Made by a program: the position numbers and the translations under genes. From Ophiobolus disseminans (lineage: Eukaryota > Ascomycota > Dothideomycetes > Pleosporales > Phaeosphaeriaceae), in contig MU006224.1 in assembly GCA_010093685.1 (NCBI GenBank), forward strand, positions 464,476-528,475: a stretch of DNA of 64,000 nt, in the 5' to 3' direction. Positions 1-9,608 of the stretch are shown here, in pieces (position 1 is the first letter of the stretch; the number at the start of each line of letters is the position of its first letter). The notes below the pieces were generated by a model that was not told the origin of the DNA, did no database searches, and worked only from the letters and a program-made list of their open reading frames with translations.

Positions 1-106
1 CTCCGGATGAGGTAGACGCTGCACTAGTGGGAGTATACTTTGTCGTTTTGGAGTTGCTGGGCGGTGGATCAGTGCTTTGATCCGAGGCCGGTCCCGAGCT
101 TTGCAT
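1..106 (-). CDS. Possible N-terminus of a gene leaving the window
   Basis: A minus-strand ATG at 106-104, preceded by an A-rich stretch, opens a frame that stays open to the left edge (35 codons). The peptide begins MQSSGPASDQSTDPPPSNSK and is rich in Ser, Thr and Pro, as in the disordered N-termini of many fungal proteins. No domain is visible in so short a piece, so no function is offered. It lies upstream of, and is read in the same direction as, the gene ending at 291. It could also be a chance open frame. Confidence 0.3.
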   Translation of the reverse strand, partial: MQSSGPASDQSTDPPPSNSKTTKYTPTSAASTSSG

Positions 107-290
107 TTTTGTAAAACGTTTCTGCCGCTGCCTCTTTATCGGCCGAAGGAGCGCGCAGAAAGGCAGCGGCGAGGAATCTGCAGGGCAATGCGCCAAAACG
201 TCCCGTAGCATTACTTGCTGGTCAGCGCTCAGGCTCCACCACCGGTTCATACCACAGAACTAAATCAATTAGTGGCTGTCAAAAAGTTCT

Positions 291-2468
291 TCAATGAGAA
301 CTTACGCATTGCCAATGCACCAGCGACTCTTCAGCTTGCAACAAACGCAATCTGGGCCGCACCGGCCACCAGTCCCAATCCAAGCCGGTGACCCTCTCCA
401 GCAGACTTTGCATTGAGCCCAGTATCACATGGTTCGGCATGGTCTCATACTTAATACGTTTTCTGGGGATGGGCAATATCTCTTCTAATAACTCAGCGGG
501 CAGAAGAGATATCTTCAGACTTATGAGGAGAGTCTCATACGGTTGCCCAAGCAGGATCGACTGATAGGTAGGATCAATCTGAGTCTCGTTGCTGCTGTCG
601 TCTATTGGGTGCTCGTACGGAGGAGTCTTGTGCAATAGTGTCCGAGAAGCCACTTTGTTGATAACGATCTCAACTATCGTCTCACGTCTCGCAGCTGTAG
701 CGAGAGGCGCAATGACTTCTTGTTGAATGGAGGAGCACCCGGTCGTTTTCATATCCGCATGGTATACCCCTAGAAGACGGCACATTGAATGGTGCATTAC
801 CGTTCTGGACATGGCATTTTTAGCTTTGATCAAGAGCTCGACTATTGTTCGATCATCCAAAAGAAGTTCGATGAACATTTCCCCACTTTCATATAAGGGG
901 TTGGATAATGCGCTTCCTCCACCAGATGGGCCATTGATTGGTTCGGCAGTTCGTGTTGTATGGCTATCGAGCGACCTTCCTTTCTGTTTGCCATCTTGTG
1001 CTTGGGATTGAGACTCGTCGACACGGTGCCCTATTTTTTTCTCCTTTTCCACTAAAAGTGCTACGACCTCCTTTTTTTGTTCGACAGCATTTTCAAGTGC
1101 ATCACAACTACTTGCATCGGTAATGTGAGTGTTTGTGGTGTCTGAGTGGTCTAACTCCTGGCCTGCAGTTTTGTCATCAGTCCTGGGAGAGGTGGTATAT
1201 TCTTCGGCAGGGGCTGCTCCCAAACGAACAGTAGGAATACACATTCGCCTCAACTTCGATGGAATGAAACCTTCTGGAACCGCCGGAAGTCCTCGCAATG
1301 CCACCTCTGTATTGCTGGAGTCGACATGGACACCCGTTTCGAGCTCATTCACCGAAGGAGTACCTGAACTCTCTGCGCTTTCTTTTCCATCAATCTGCGC
1401 CTTGACTTCATCAATAGTGATTTGCTGACCAGACGTCAAGTTTTCAATCGGAACAAGTTCCAGCTCTTCTTGTTCGTCTATCTGTATATCGCCACTACCC
1501 TGATCTTTCTGCTCGTCTAGATTCAAGGAATCGGATGTCGAACCATACGTCGAAACATTCCCATCTTTTTCTGATGTCGATCCATACGCTGGAGGTTGAC
1601 TGTGGTCCTCTGGTATGCGGCTGCTCGTACTTTTGCGCCGCAGACTTGTACGGCCTTCAAAAAGTTCAGGCAGTCTCGCATAAGTCATTGTGGGAGCATT
1701 TTCGCTCGTCACCCACTGTTCTTGTATCGCAGCTGTTGGTTCGTCTACTTGATCAGACCTCAAATCGGTTTTGCCATCTGTTACTGACCCCGACTTCTCC
1801 GCTGATGAAACTTGCTCCATGAAGCTAAGGCCTTTTTCTTTGACTGTTTGTTGTTGCTCTTGCCGAGCATGGTCGATTTGCTCACGCGTCCAATCATCCG
1901 GTTTCTGGAGATCCAGTGCCGTTCCTCGAACCTGCTTCAAGTCCTGAGGAGAGTTTGCCCAATGAGGATCGTCCCATAGCGGCTTGACGGACAGGACGTG
2001 CTTCTTGAGTTTCTTAAAATCAGCGTACCGATGCTTCGAGTTATAGAAACTCGGAAGATCCCATTCCGCCAACATTTGATCTAGTCTCTTATCGATGTGC
2101 TCCACTCGAGTCATCGCCTTGGTTTTATTCTCATCATCGCTTAATCTATTCGTCTCCCAGATTTGCATATGGAGGGTATGTCGTTCCTGAATATGGTCCC
2201 GTAGTCCTTGAATCATTGATGGAGTTACGCGGAGTATCCTGCTTGCCAGGACGTTTTGCTGCGTAGTCTGTACGTGCGTGGATACATTCTTTTGTATAGA
2301 TGGCCACCACACGGACGTAAGTCCCACGTCTGGAAGCGACATTGCGTCTTCCTCCTTGTTCGTGGATTCATCCTTCCAATTCAGCTGCTTCTGCTTCAAC
2401 GTTTCGTGAGAACCCAATGTGTCCTCGTCGCGTGCGCTCTCCGACTTCTTCGTATGTTCTGCAGGCAT
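291..2468 (-). CDS. Hypothetical protein, 725 residues, unrecognised
   Basis: One uninterrupted frame of 725 codons. I do not recognise the family. The first ~60 residues are charged. Residues ~60-170 look helical (Arg/Lys/Glu with Trp and His). Residues ~200-520 are low-complexity, rich in Ser, Thr, Glu and Gln, with two YGSTS repeats. The last ~180 residues look folded, beginning near GEMFIELLLDDRTIVELLIK. The C-terminus has a tryptophan-rich stretch, GLDWDWWPVRPRLRLL, followed by VHWQC. Similar W-W-P-x-x-P endings occur in some fungal hypothetical proteins, but that is recollection, not a match I could test. There is no signal peptide or membrane segment. The frame's length and its folded ends argue for a real gene. 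Confidence 0.7.
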   Translation of the reverse strand: MPAEHTKKSESARDEDTLGSHETLKQKQLNWKDESTNKEEDAMSLPDVGLTSVWWPSIQKNVSTHVQTTQQNVLASRILRVTPSMIQGLRDHIQERHTLHMQIWETNRLSDDENKTKAMTRVEHIDKRLDQMLAEWDLPSFYNSKHRYADFKKLKKHVLSVKPLWDDPHWANSPQDLKQVRGTALDLQKPDDWTREQIDHARQEQQQTVKEKGLSFMEQVSSAEKSGSVTDGKTDLRSDQVDEPTAAIQEQWVTSENAPTMTYARLPELFEGRTSLRRKSTSSRIPEDHSQPPAYGSTSEKDGNVSTYGSTSDSLNLDEQKDQGSGDIQIDEQEELELVPIENLTSGQQITIDEVKAQIDGKESAESSGTPSVNELETGVHVDSSNTEVALRGLPAVPEGFIPSKLRRMCIPTVRLGAAPAEEYTTSPRTDDKTAGQELDHSDTTNTHITDASSCDALENAVEQKKEVVALLVEKEKKIGHRVDESQSQAQDGKQKGRSLDSHTTRTAEPINGPSGGGSALSNPLYESGEMFIELLLDDRTIVELLIKAKNAMSRTVMHHSMCRLLGVYHADMKTTGCSSIQQEVIAPLATAARRETIVEIVINKVASRTLLHKTPPYEHPIDDSSNETQIDPTYQSILLGQPYETLLISLKISLLPAELLEEILPIPRKRIKYETMPNHVILGSMQSLLERVTGLDWDWWPVRPRLRLLQAEESLVHWQCVSSH

Positions 2469-3526
2469 GATGTATGTGGGACAAGTGAGATGTTATTGCA
2501 GGCCGGAACAATCTTGGAAATACTCTGCTTCAATCCAGAAGTGAGTAGCTAGAGCACCGTCAACACTGTTTTACGAAAAGATGCCGTCGAACAAACCTAC
2601 CTAGCTAACAATCCCGAATCGACGCCACCATCTTGTGCAAGTTGCAACCCACCAAAATAAAAATCTCAAAACGATCAGGCTGGCACAAGACGTCGGTGCA
2701 GCGAGCCATTAGAAGCAAGACACCAGATAGGTGGCATGGCAGCTGATGCACACTCAAGCGGGGTCCGAAATGTATCGTCGTCAGCTCACAGCGCGGCGGC
2801 TCGACTGCGCCACACCGCTGCCATGACAGCCTCAAACCAATACCCGATGAACGCCACATCGAAAACGAGGGCTTAGCAAAAACATCTGCACCAGCTCCAG
2901 CAGAAACACGAACAAATACAACCTTCGATATTCACAAAGCGTAACTAATGCTACATCAAATAATAAACAGATCTCGGCGCTTCCATAGGTACCTAGGTAC
3001 TCCATGTTTTGGTAAATCGCGAAAGCTGGAAATTGATAAACTATCCTGTCTGTGTACATACATTTTTGAGATTTGAAATAGGCTCTCTACACGTAGATGT
3101 AGTCGTCAAGCTTGGCTTTTTTCCAGCCTTCACGACTTACCAAGAGTCTACATGGATTACCATATGTAGCACAGATCCACAGGGCTAAACAGCTTTCCCA
3201 CCCGAGGATATTTTTTCAAAGACTGGATACCAAGGCTTTGAGAAAAAGAGGGAGACTCATGTTTGATCTCGGGGCGATTGAACAGCACGAAAGCCGTTGG
3301 GGTTCTACAACGTTCAGTCTATCTTCCAATATTATCGTTGACATACCATTGGTTATAGGGGGCTGCTGTACGAACGCCCACATATCTCATATGGCAAACA
3401 TAGACGAATGTGCGTTATTAGACCTGCAATTTACGTTTCAGCCTTATACCTCACATAACAAATAAACATACATTACCTACCACTACTCGTCTTCCCTCCA
3501 ATTCCCCCTCCCAACCCACAACCATC
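2469..3526. other. Spacer, divergent promoters
   Basis: This lies between the starts of two divergently read genes. The last ~60 bases before 3527 are C/T-rich, as is common just upstream of fungal start codons. Short open frames here show no composition or motif that would support a gene. Confidence 0.5.
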
Positions 3527-4610
3527 ATGAAACTCCTCCCCGTCTCGTTACACCTACTCTTCCACCTACTATCCAAGCCCCGTCTCTTGTCTGCAGAGTG
3601 CTACCTCATCAACGGCACCCGCGACCCCAGCCTCGAGATCCAACCATGCAACCGCTACCAATTCTCCACCTGCTGCGCAATCAACAAAACGACGGTCGGA
3701 AAGCCGTTCGTCATGGGAGACGATCTGTGTAACGCAAACGGCCTGTGCCAGAACTGGCAGACCGAGGGCGATAAAACGTGGGACTCGTGGTTCAGAGGCG
3801 GATGCAGCGATCCGACGTGGGAGAATCCGAATTGCTTGAAGGGGGTGTGTTTTGACGAGGACAGAGTAATGTCGGATGTAGGAGACAGGGCAAAAGTGAG
3901 AAGAAGGTTGTTGTATTGAGAGAGCTACATAGAGCGATTATATACACAACATGATGAGTAAGCCAGTGACTAAGAGTCACGTGGAGATGTAGTCCACATT
4001 GTACCATGTGAACTAAGGTGCCAGGCTGACAAGTAAGTTAATGTGCTGACTACTTACCTAATTCCATCACTTCGCCGTGACTATAGTCGCTAACAAATCC
4101 TTTCCGCAAAAGAATGGCGGCGGCAACAGACTCTCGAACTGCACTGACGGGACGTTTTGCTGCGGCTTCAATGTACGCACTCCGTATAGCTGCTGCCAGA
4201 ACTCGTCTGCGACGTTCAAGCTTGCTGCTACGGCTGGGGCGACTACATCATCAGTACTGCTTCTAACATCCTCAGCCTCGTCGCTGTCGTCAACATTGTT
4301 CATCACGACCCCCATCTCGCTCTCAATGTCACCGTCAAGTGCTCAAGCTTCAGCAACAAGCTCACCAAGCCCCGGCTTCTCAAAACTTGGCGTCGGGCTC
4401 GGCGTAACATTTGGATTCCTCGTCCTAGCTAGCCTAGTCGCAGGACTTGTATACTGGCGCCGTACACAAAAGAAGAAGACCAGCCACGGACAGGGGAAAG
4501 AAGACAATAACGGACCGAGCGAGCTAGCGACGAAGGACAATCGGCCAGAGTTAGAAGCGACGCGCGTTGTTGTTGAAGCCGATGGCGCGCCAGTGTCGGA
4601 GCTGCCTTGA
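3527..4610 (+). CDS. Cysteine-rich type I membrane protein
   Basis: Proposed exons are 3527-3865 and 4113-4610, giving 278 residues. The intron starts GTAATG and has a GCTAAC branch motif ~20 nt before its AAAAG end. The product has a signal peptide (MKLLPVSLHLLFHLLSKPRL, ending near SAE). An ectodomain with at least ten Cys follows, including CNRYQFSTCC, CLKGVC, DGTFCCG and SCCQNSS. Next comes a long Ser/Thr stalk, one membrane segment (VTFGFLVLASLVAGLVYW) followed by RRTQKKK, and a short charged cytoplasmic tail. This plan matches a common ascomycete family of unknown function with paired CC motifs, often loosely likened to WSC sensors. A role at the cell surface is inferred. The intron boundary is the weakest part; a second small intron is possible. 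Confidence 0.7.
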
Positions 4611-5072
4611 GGATGGTTGGAAGGAGGACGACTTGGGCAATTTAGTCATCACCAATTTGAAGCCTGAACATACGGTATAGTTAGATAAATTGTCGACACT
4701 TACCTGAGACGTGAGCAGAAGTGCTCAACACGCCTAAACTGTCCATGTCCTCTGACATAACACTGACCCAACACTCAACCGCACCATCACGATTCCTACC
4801 ACCACATCACACATCTCACATGCAACCCACTCAAAACAAGCAATCGAAAATCTTCAATTCTCCATTCATCCTCATCCCCTCTACCTCACCTCCCATCACC
4901 AGCTCCTATCAATACCCTAACCATCACCATCGCATCATCAAACCCCATAAACCCAACCCGCTAACTAAATGCGCATCACGCAGACCCCCTAAAAGCGCAC
5001 GGAAAGAATAAACACGTCTAGAAAAGATTGAAAATTGTAAAAGTACATGAAAACGAACAAAAGACCGACTAA
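4611..5072. other. Spacer between convergent genes
   Basis: Both flanking genes end here. The sequence is C/A-rich with many CAT/CAC runs around 4740-4990. No gene or RNA is seen; it presumably holds two 3' untranslated regions and poly(A) signals. Confidence 0.5.
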
Positions 5073-8000
5073 CTAGTCGATCTCGATGATATCTTGCTGC
5101 CTCGCAGGCTGTCCGGGTCGGTTATTGCCTTGTTGATGCGACCGACCGTTGGGCATTTGACCTCTCGAGTTTTGTTGATTCTGGGACTGGCGACGTTGGG
5201 CTTGTTGTTGAGCTTGCTGTCTCGCTTGGGCCAGCTGTTGCGCTCTTTGTTGGTTGGCGGCTTGTTGATGGCTATTCACTTGTTGCTGCTGAGCTTGAGC
5301 TTGAGCCTGAGCCTGTGGTTTCGCTACCGGAGGAGCGACTTCGAGCGGTGGAGGCGGCTTGTATCCGCCTTCCATTGTGCACTCCCGGACGCATTTGTTG
5401 AGTTTGTCTAACGCTAAGCCCACGCCGTCGATTTCAGTGATGAGACCGTTTCGCGTGCCGAACCAGCCTTTGTCTTTAGCGGAGAAGAGTTCCTTGAGTT
5501 TGGCTTGCAGGTTGTCCAGGCGTCTGTGCGTTGGGTTGCGCTCAGGGAACGGGCGCATATCGAGAGTATGCTTCTTAATATTGTCTTCGATGAACCAGTG
5601 GACATTGTCATCTTTCACTTGTACGCGGATGTCGAAGGTGCATATAGGATTCTCGTAGCATAGGCGGTACTTGAAGAGAGAGTGAGCGAAGATGGCAGGA
5701 TTACGCAGATTGACGTTCGTGGTAGGGTCTTCGAGCTTCTTGAGCGCGGTGACGAGGGGTCGTGTGAGTACGAGCGTGGTGCAGAGGCGGTCGAGACCGT
5801 TGGTATCGTCGGAAAACATTGCAGGGAGGGAAGGAATACGCTCGTTAGCAATTTCGGTGAGTAATTTAAGCAGGCGGTGATGCGGGTTGCTATGCGAGAT
5901 CTCGATCATGACTTCCTTTTCGGTGCTAAACTTTACAGCTGCACAATGGGGCGACGGACCGTATTGAAATTCGACACGCTGTAGTGATGACGAGACAAGT
6001 CGCATCTCGCGTTTTTGAAGTGTCGTCGTAAATGAGCGAAGGCGGTTAACGTCGCGAAGACGCGCTCGGAGTTCGCCCAGAATGTCCTGACCAAATGGCG
6101 TGGATAGGAGGATTTGGAATCTCCCGTCCTCTGAGAACTTGAAAAACTTCTGAGGAGAAGCAGCCATAAGTCTTTGCATATCTTTAGCTGCACTCGGAAT
6201 CATCCGACCGGTAGCAATATGCCAGAGGTTGCCGCCTGTTGGCCGAAGTCCGTGACATGTTATGGCGAGGTTGGACTCAAGCCAGGGCCGCTCTCCTGGC
6301 GCTGTAGCCAGCAAATCGGCTGTATATATATAGAGTGCCCATCCTCGGGCCAGCCGCTGCGGCTCAGTCGTGACCTTGGCTTGACCAAACTCTACTTGCG
6401 GCTTATATTGCTTCTTCTCTTTGTCAAGCTGCCGCGCAGTTACACGAAGAGAGAGTATCTGTACGGCAACCCGCTCGAGACTGCCCAGTGTACTACGGTT
6501 GATGTCCAGCGTACTTCCGTCTGGTCTCTCCATCTTGATTTCCTCGGCGTGGTTGATGACTAGACCATTGCCGCCGATTTCAAGTATCCACCATGAGCTG
6601 CCGGACACATCCACCACGTTCGCCAGAGCCCAGCCTGACGACCAACTGCGCGGCGAGTACATGGCGAATTGAAGTACTTCCCGCTGGACAGCTGCCTTGA
6701 CAACATCCGGTCGCAACAACCGCTGGGAAACCAAGTTCCATCCGAGTTGTTGCGCATATTTTTCCACACGTCCCCGCAGTGTTTGAGCCAGCAGTGTCGT
6801 CAAAATTATGGCCATCCTCTTCGGCTCTTTGCCTTGGTTGAACTCATACTCGGCCTTTGCCGAAAATAAAGTGGCAGGCTGCAAGATGTAGTTACCAGTG
6901 ACCGGTTCCAAGCATAGAGAGGTTGAGTTGCCAGTGGTTCCCAGGGCCAGTTGGAGCTTGCTATCCGCAGGTTCGGTGTCCGATAGGTTGGCGTGTGCGG
7001 CGATCTGAGGTTCGAGATGTTGCTTCGTCGTCTGTAAGATATCGTTGGCGTGGTATGCAATGACACGTTTAATGATTCGTTCGAATGAGAGTTTGCGCCA
7101 ATCGAATCCAAAGTCCACACCCTTCACCTCTACACCTTGGCGAAACCAGCGCACAGTTAGGGAAGGAAGAGGTGGGCCACGCCACGAGGTTTTGCCATTC
7201 CTCACTTTGTTGTTCGAAATGCCAATCTCGATCCAGTTCTTCTTGCCAGGTCTGTTTGTCCAGTAAGACACAACCAGCTCGCGGTGCACATTTTCCACCT
7301 TGAGCGAGCCTGCCCATCGGGTTCCCACTAACGCTATGGCCTGTGATCGGAGTACGGAAATTTTGTGTGTGAGTACGAAGTTGGACAAAAAGTCGAACAG
7401 CCCGTCGAGGCCCCCTTTTTCTCTGAGAATGAAGTCGGCTTGGCGTTTGAGATTCGTGTAGAAATGACTACCCTCGACAATGACGGGCGCAGGAGAGAAC
7501 AATAACCGAACGTCGAGAAACCACCACTGCTGTGAAGTGTCCTCGACGAAAGACACGACGTCAAATTCTAGCTCATTCTCGATGACAAAGGTGGCCCGAC
7601 CGGATTTAACGCGCCAATTCTGCAAGCGCCGCGGAAGGGTTTCATGGACATTCAAGCGTATGGAAAGTGAGGTGTCCATATATCGCAGAAGCTTCAGAGC
7701 CTGTTCCGAGGAGATGGGCTCTGGTGCGATGTAGCCCATTGTAGGCATCCATGGAGCTTTCCCAGTCGACAGAATCTCCAGAGCGGTTCTGATGTCAGGG
7801 TTTCGCTCTCCTGCAGCACTGGAATACAGCTTCATGCGCTCAATCTGCACATCTACAAAATCCATGTGGACGTTCTGCTCTCTCGCCCATGCGAACAGGT
7901 CGATAAGCTTGGCAACATCGCTGGAAGCCTTCTTTCCCCACTCGGTGAGTACTAACAGCTTTATGAATTTGGCTCGGTTGTCTTGCGCGAACTTCATGAG

Positions 8001-8435
8001 CAACAGCTTCTTCCGCCGGTTTGCTTCTGCATTCTCCTGGCCAGCCCCGTGAGCGCCCAGGCCGTTCGACAGGACACCGTTTGTTTGTGGGACAAGCGGT
8101 ATCTCAGCCATAGCCTGGAGTGTCTCAGACAGATCATTGTATGTTTCCTGGGATATGCGCAGCAGCAGTGTCGAGAGGGGGTGGTAGAGTTCCTGGGCAA
8201 TGTGCGCAATCTCAGGCGGCAGGTCCGCGAACCGGTCGGTCGAGGGAGCCGAGGGCGCAGATACTGGCGGTGCGCCGCCGGAGTCTGCCGTCGGCGCGCC
8301 ATTGACGGTGGGCGTGCCTGGCGCATTGCGGTCGCCGTTGATCAGCTTGCCCTCGAAGTTTCGCTTCTTGTTCTCTCCGTCACGTGGTCCGGTTGCTGCA
8401 CCAGAATCGTGATTCATGATGAGGAGGCCTGGCAT
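5073..8435 (-). CDS. MED14: Mediator complex subunit 14
   Basis: A single-exon frame of 1120 codons. MED14 (yeast Rgr1) is the backbone that joins the head, middle and tail modules of Mediator, the nuclear co-activator of RNA polymerase II. The conserved N-terminal MED14 domain starts near residue 68 (DLPPEIAHIAQELYHPLSTL). It runs through RAKFIKLLVLTEWGKKASSD and MDFVDVQIERMKLYSSAAGE to the PWMPTMGYIAPEPISS region. The long middle part fits the repeated domains of Rgr1. The last ~80 residues are Gln-rich (QAQAQAQAQQQQ) and end in IIEID. Residues 1-67 are disordered (Gly, Ala, Pro). The start MPGLLIMNH resembles starts annotated for other ascomycete Rgr1 proteins. Met7 (MNHDSG) is the alternative. 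Confidence 0.95.
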   Translation of the reverse strand: MPGLLIMNHDSGAATGPRDGENKKRNFEGKLINGDRNAPGTPTVNGAPTADSGGAPPVSAPSAPSTDRFADLPPEIAHIAQELYHPLSTLLLRISQETYNDLSETLQAMAEIPLVPQTNGVLSNGLGAHGAGQENAEANRRKKLLLMKFAQDNRAKFIKLLVLTEWGKKASSDVAKLIDLFAWAREQNVHMDFVDVQIERMKLYSSAAGERNPDIRTALEILSTGKAPWMPTMGYIAPEPISSEQALKLLRYMDTSLSIRLNVHETLPRRLQNWRVKSGRATFVIENELEFDVVSFVEDTSQQWWFLDVRLLFSPAPVIVEGSHFYTNLKRQADFILREKGGLDGLFDFLSNFVLTHKISVLRSQAIALVGTRWAGSLKVENVHRELVVSYWTNRPGKKNWIEIGISNNKVRNGKTSWRGPPLPSLTVRWFRQGVEVKGVDFGFDWRKLSFERIIKRVIAYHANDILQTTKQHLEPQIAAHANLSDTEPADSKLQLALGTTGNSTSLCLEPVTGNYILQPATLFSAKAEYEFNQGKEPKRMAIILTTLLAQTLRGRVEKYAQQLGWNLVSQRLLRPDVVKAAVQREVLQFAMYSPRSWSSGWALANVVDVSGSSWWILEIGGNGLVINHAEEIKMERPDGSTLDINRSTLGSLERVAVQILSLRVTARQLDKEKKQYKPQVEFGQAKVTTEPQRLARGWALYIYTADLLATAPGERPWLESNLAITCHGLRPTGGNLWHIATGRMIPSAAKDMQRLMAASPQKFFKFSEDGRFQILLSTPFGQDILGELRARLRDVNRLRSFTTTLQKREMRLVSSSLQRVEFQYGPSPHCAAVKFSTEKEVMIEISHSNPHHRLLKLLTEIANERIPSLPAMFSDDTNGLDRLCTTLVLTRPLVTALKKLEDPTTNVNLRNPAIFAHSLFKYRLCYENPICTFDIRVQVKDDNVHWFIEDNIKKHTLDMRPFPERNPTHRRLDNLQAKLKELFSAKDKGWFGTRNGLITEIDGVGLALDKLNKCVRECTMEGGYKPPPPLEVAPPVAKPQAQAQAQAQQQQVNSHQQAANQQRAQQLAQARQQAQQQAQRRQSQNQQNSRGQMPNGRSHQQGNNRPGQPARQQDIIEID

Positions 8436-9608
8436 AGTACGATGCCCTTCCTGCAGCCCGCCGGGCGCGCTCGCCGCTGCCCTAGCTGGGCCTTCAATGT
8501 ACGCTCTTGGTGGCCAGGATGCGGAAGTGGGTGGTAGCGGGTACGGACGGCGGTGGGTGCCGCTGTGGGTGGTGTCCAGGTATTGCGCGTGGAGACGGCG
8601 TGGTTGGGGGTGGCCTCAGCAGGGTTGCGGTCAAGTTCTAGATGACGGTTGCAGTGAGGAAAGGAAAGCGCGTAACAGTACTTGGCTGGTTAGGGTATCT
8701 GGAAGGAGCGAATGACGCGAATCGAAGGCAGGCGCAGGACAGGGCTGGTGAAAGGGAGCTTTGGTCGAAAGCAGCGGGTGAAAGAAAGTCGGACGGGCAG
8801 CTATCGCATGTCGGTCGTGGATGCGCAGACGGGCTCCGGCAGCGGTCGCGCGTGGTGGGCGGCGGTGATGGCGTGGGTGGTGATGGGCGGGCGCGCAACG
8901 GCGAGTGTAGGGGCGCTGGTGTTGCTGGGCTGCGTCGAAGAATGGACGTCTGAGAGATGAAGGCGAGCGACTGGCTGCGTCAGGGCCGCACGTTGCTTGG
9001 CGATTCACGAGCAGAGCAGCCGAAGACCCATGCACCACCTGGATATACCCTGCATCTCCGCCCAAACGCCCTTCCGCAACAACAGCCCAAGTCCTCCTGC
9101 CCTCTGCCGTGCAGCTTGCTCATAGTTCATTACAAGTACTCCTTAATGCAAGCACATCACCATCCAGATATCTACCTTCATGACAGGTGACGTTGCGGGT
9201 GCATGCGCGATGATGCACGTGAATACTCGAGTGACGGCTGCTGCTCCCGACACGGCGTAGATACCGTCGATATCTGGGGCGCATGCAATCACTTTCAGCC
9301 CTGGCCTGTTTGGTACCCGGCTGTCTTGCACAGTGTCGGAATCGCTCAATGGCGACTAGACGGTTATCAGATCATGCGCATCGATCATTATCACACCCAT
9401 GGACCGCTACCCCCCAATGCTCTCCACTCTGCCCTTCGGCGCCTCCCAGCCTATTCACTCTGAACTGCCAGGCTCGCTCGCCCGTAGAATATCCAGACAC
9501 CGCCCCGACTTGGTAGGGCCCTTTGTGCCGGCCATGTCTCAGTCGCGGTGACGCAACTGTCCGCCCAATTAGCGTCCCCAGCGCGCGCTCGAGCGTGTTC
9601 ATTCGAGC
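8436..9608. other. Spacer, divergent promoters of MED14 and ATG22
   Basis: GC-rich in the MED14-proximal half (8450-8960). The several open frames there overlap one another and are typical of GC-rich noncoding DNA. No recognisable gene, RNA or repeat was found. Confidence 0.5.

Noticed and set aside
3112..3465. Plus-strand open frame of 117 codons upstream of the cysteine-rich membrane protein
   Set aside because: No domain, leader, splice partner or good start context; it sits in the promoter of the next gene.
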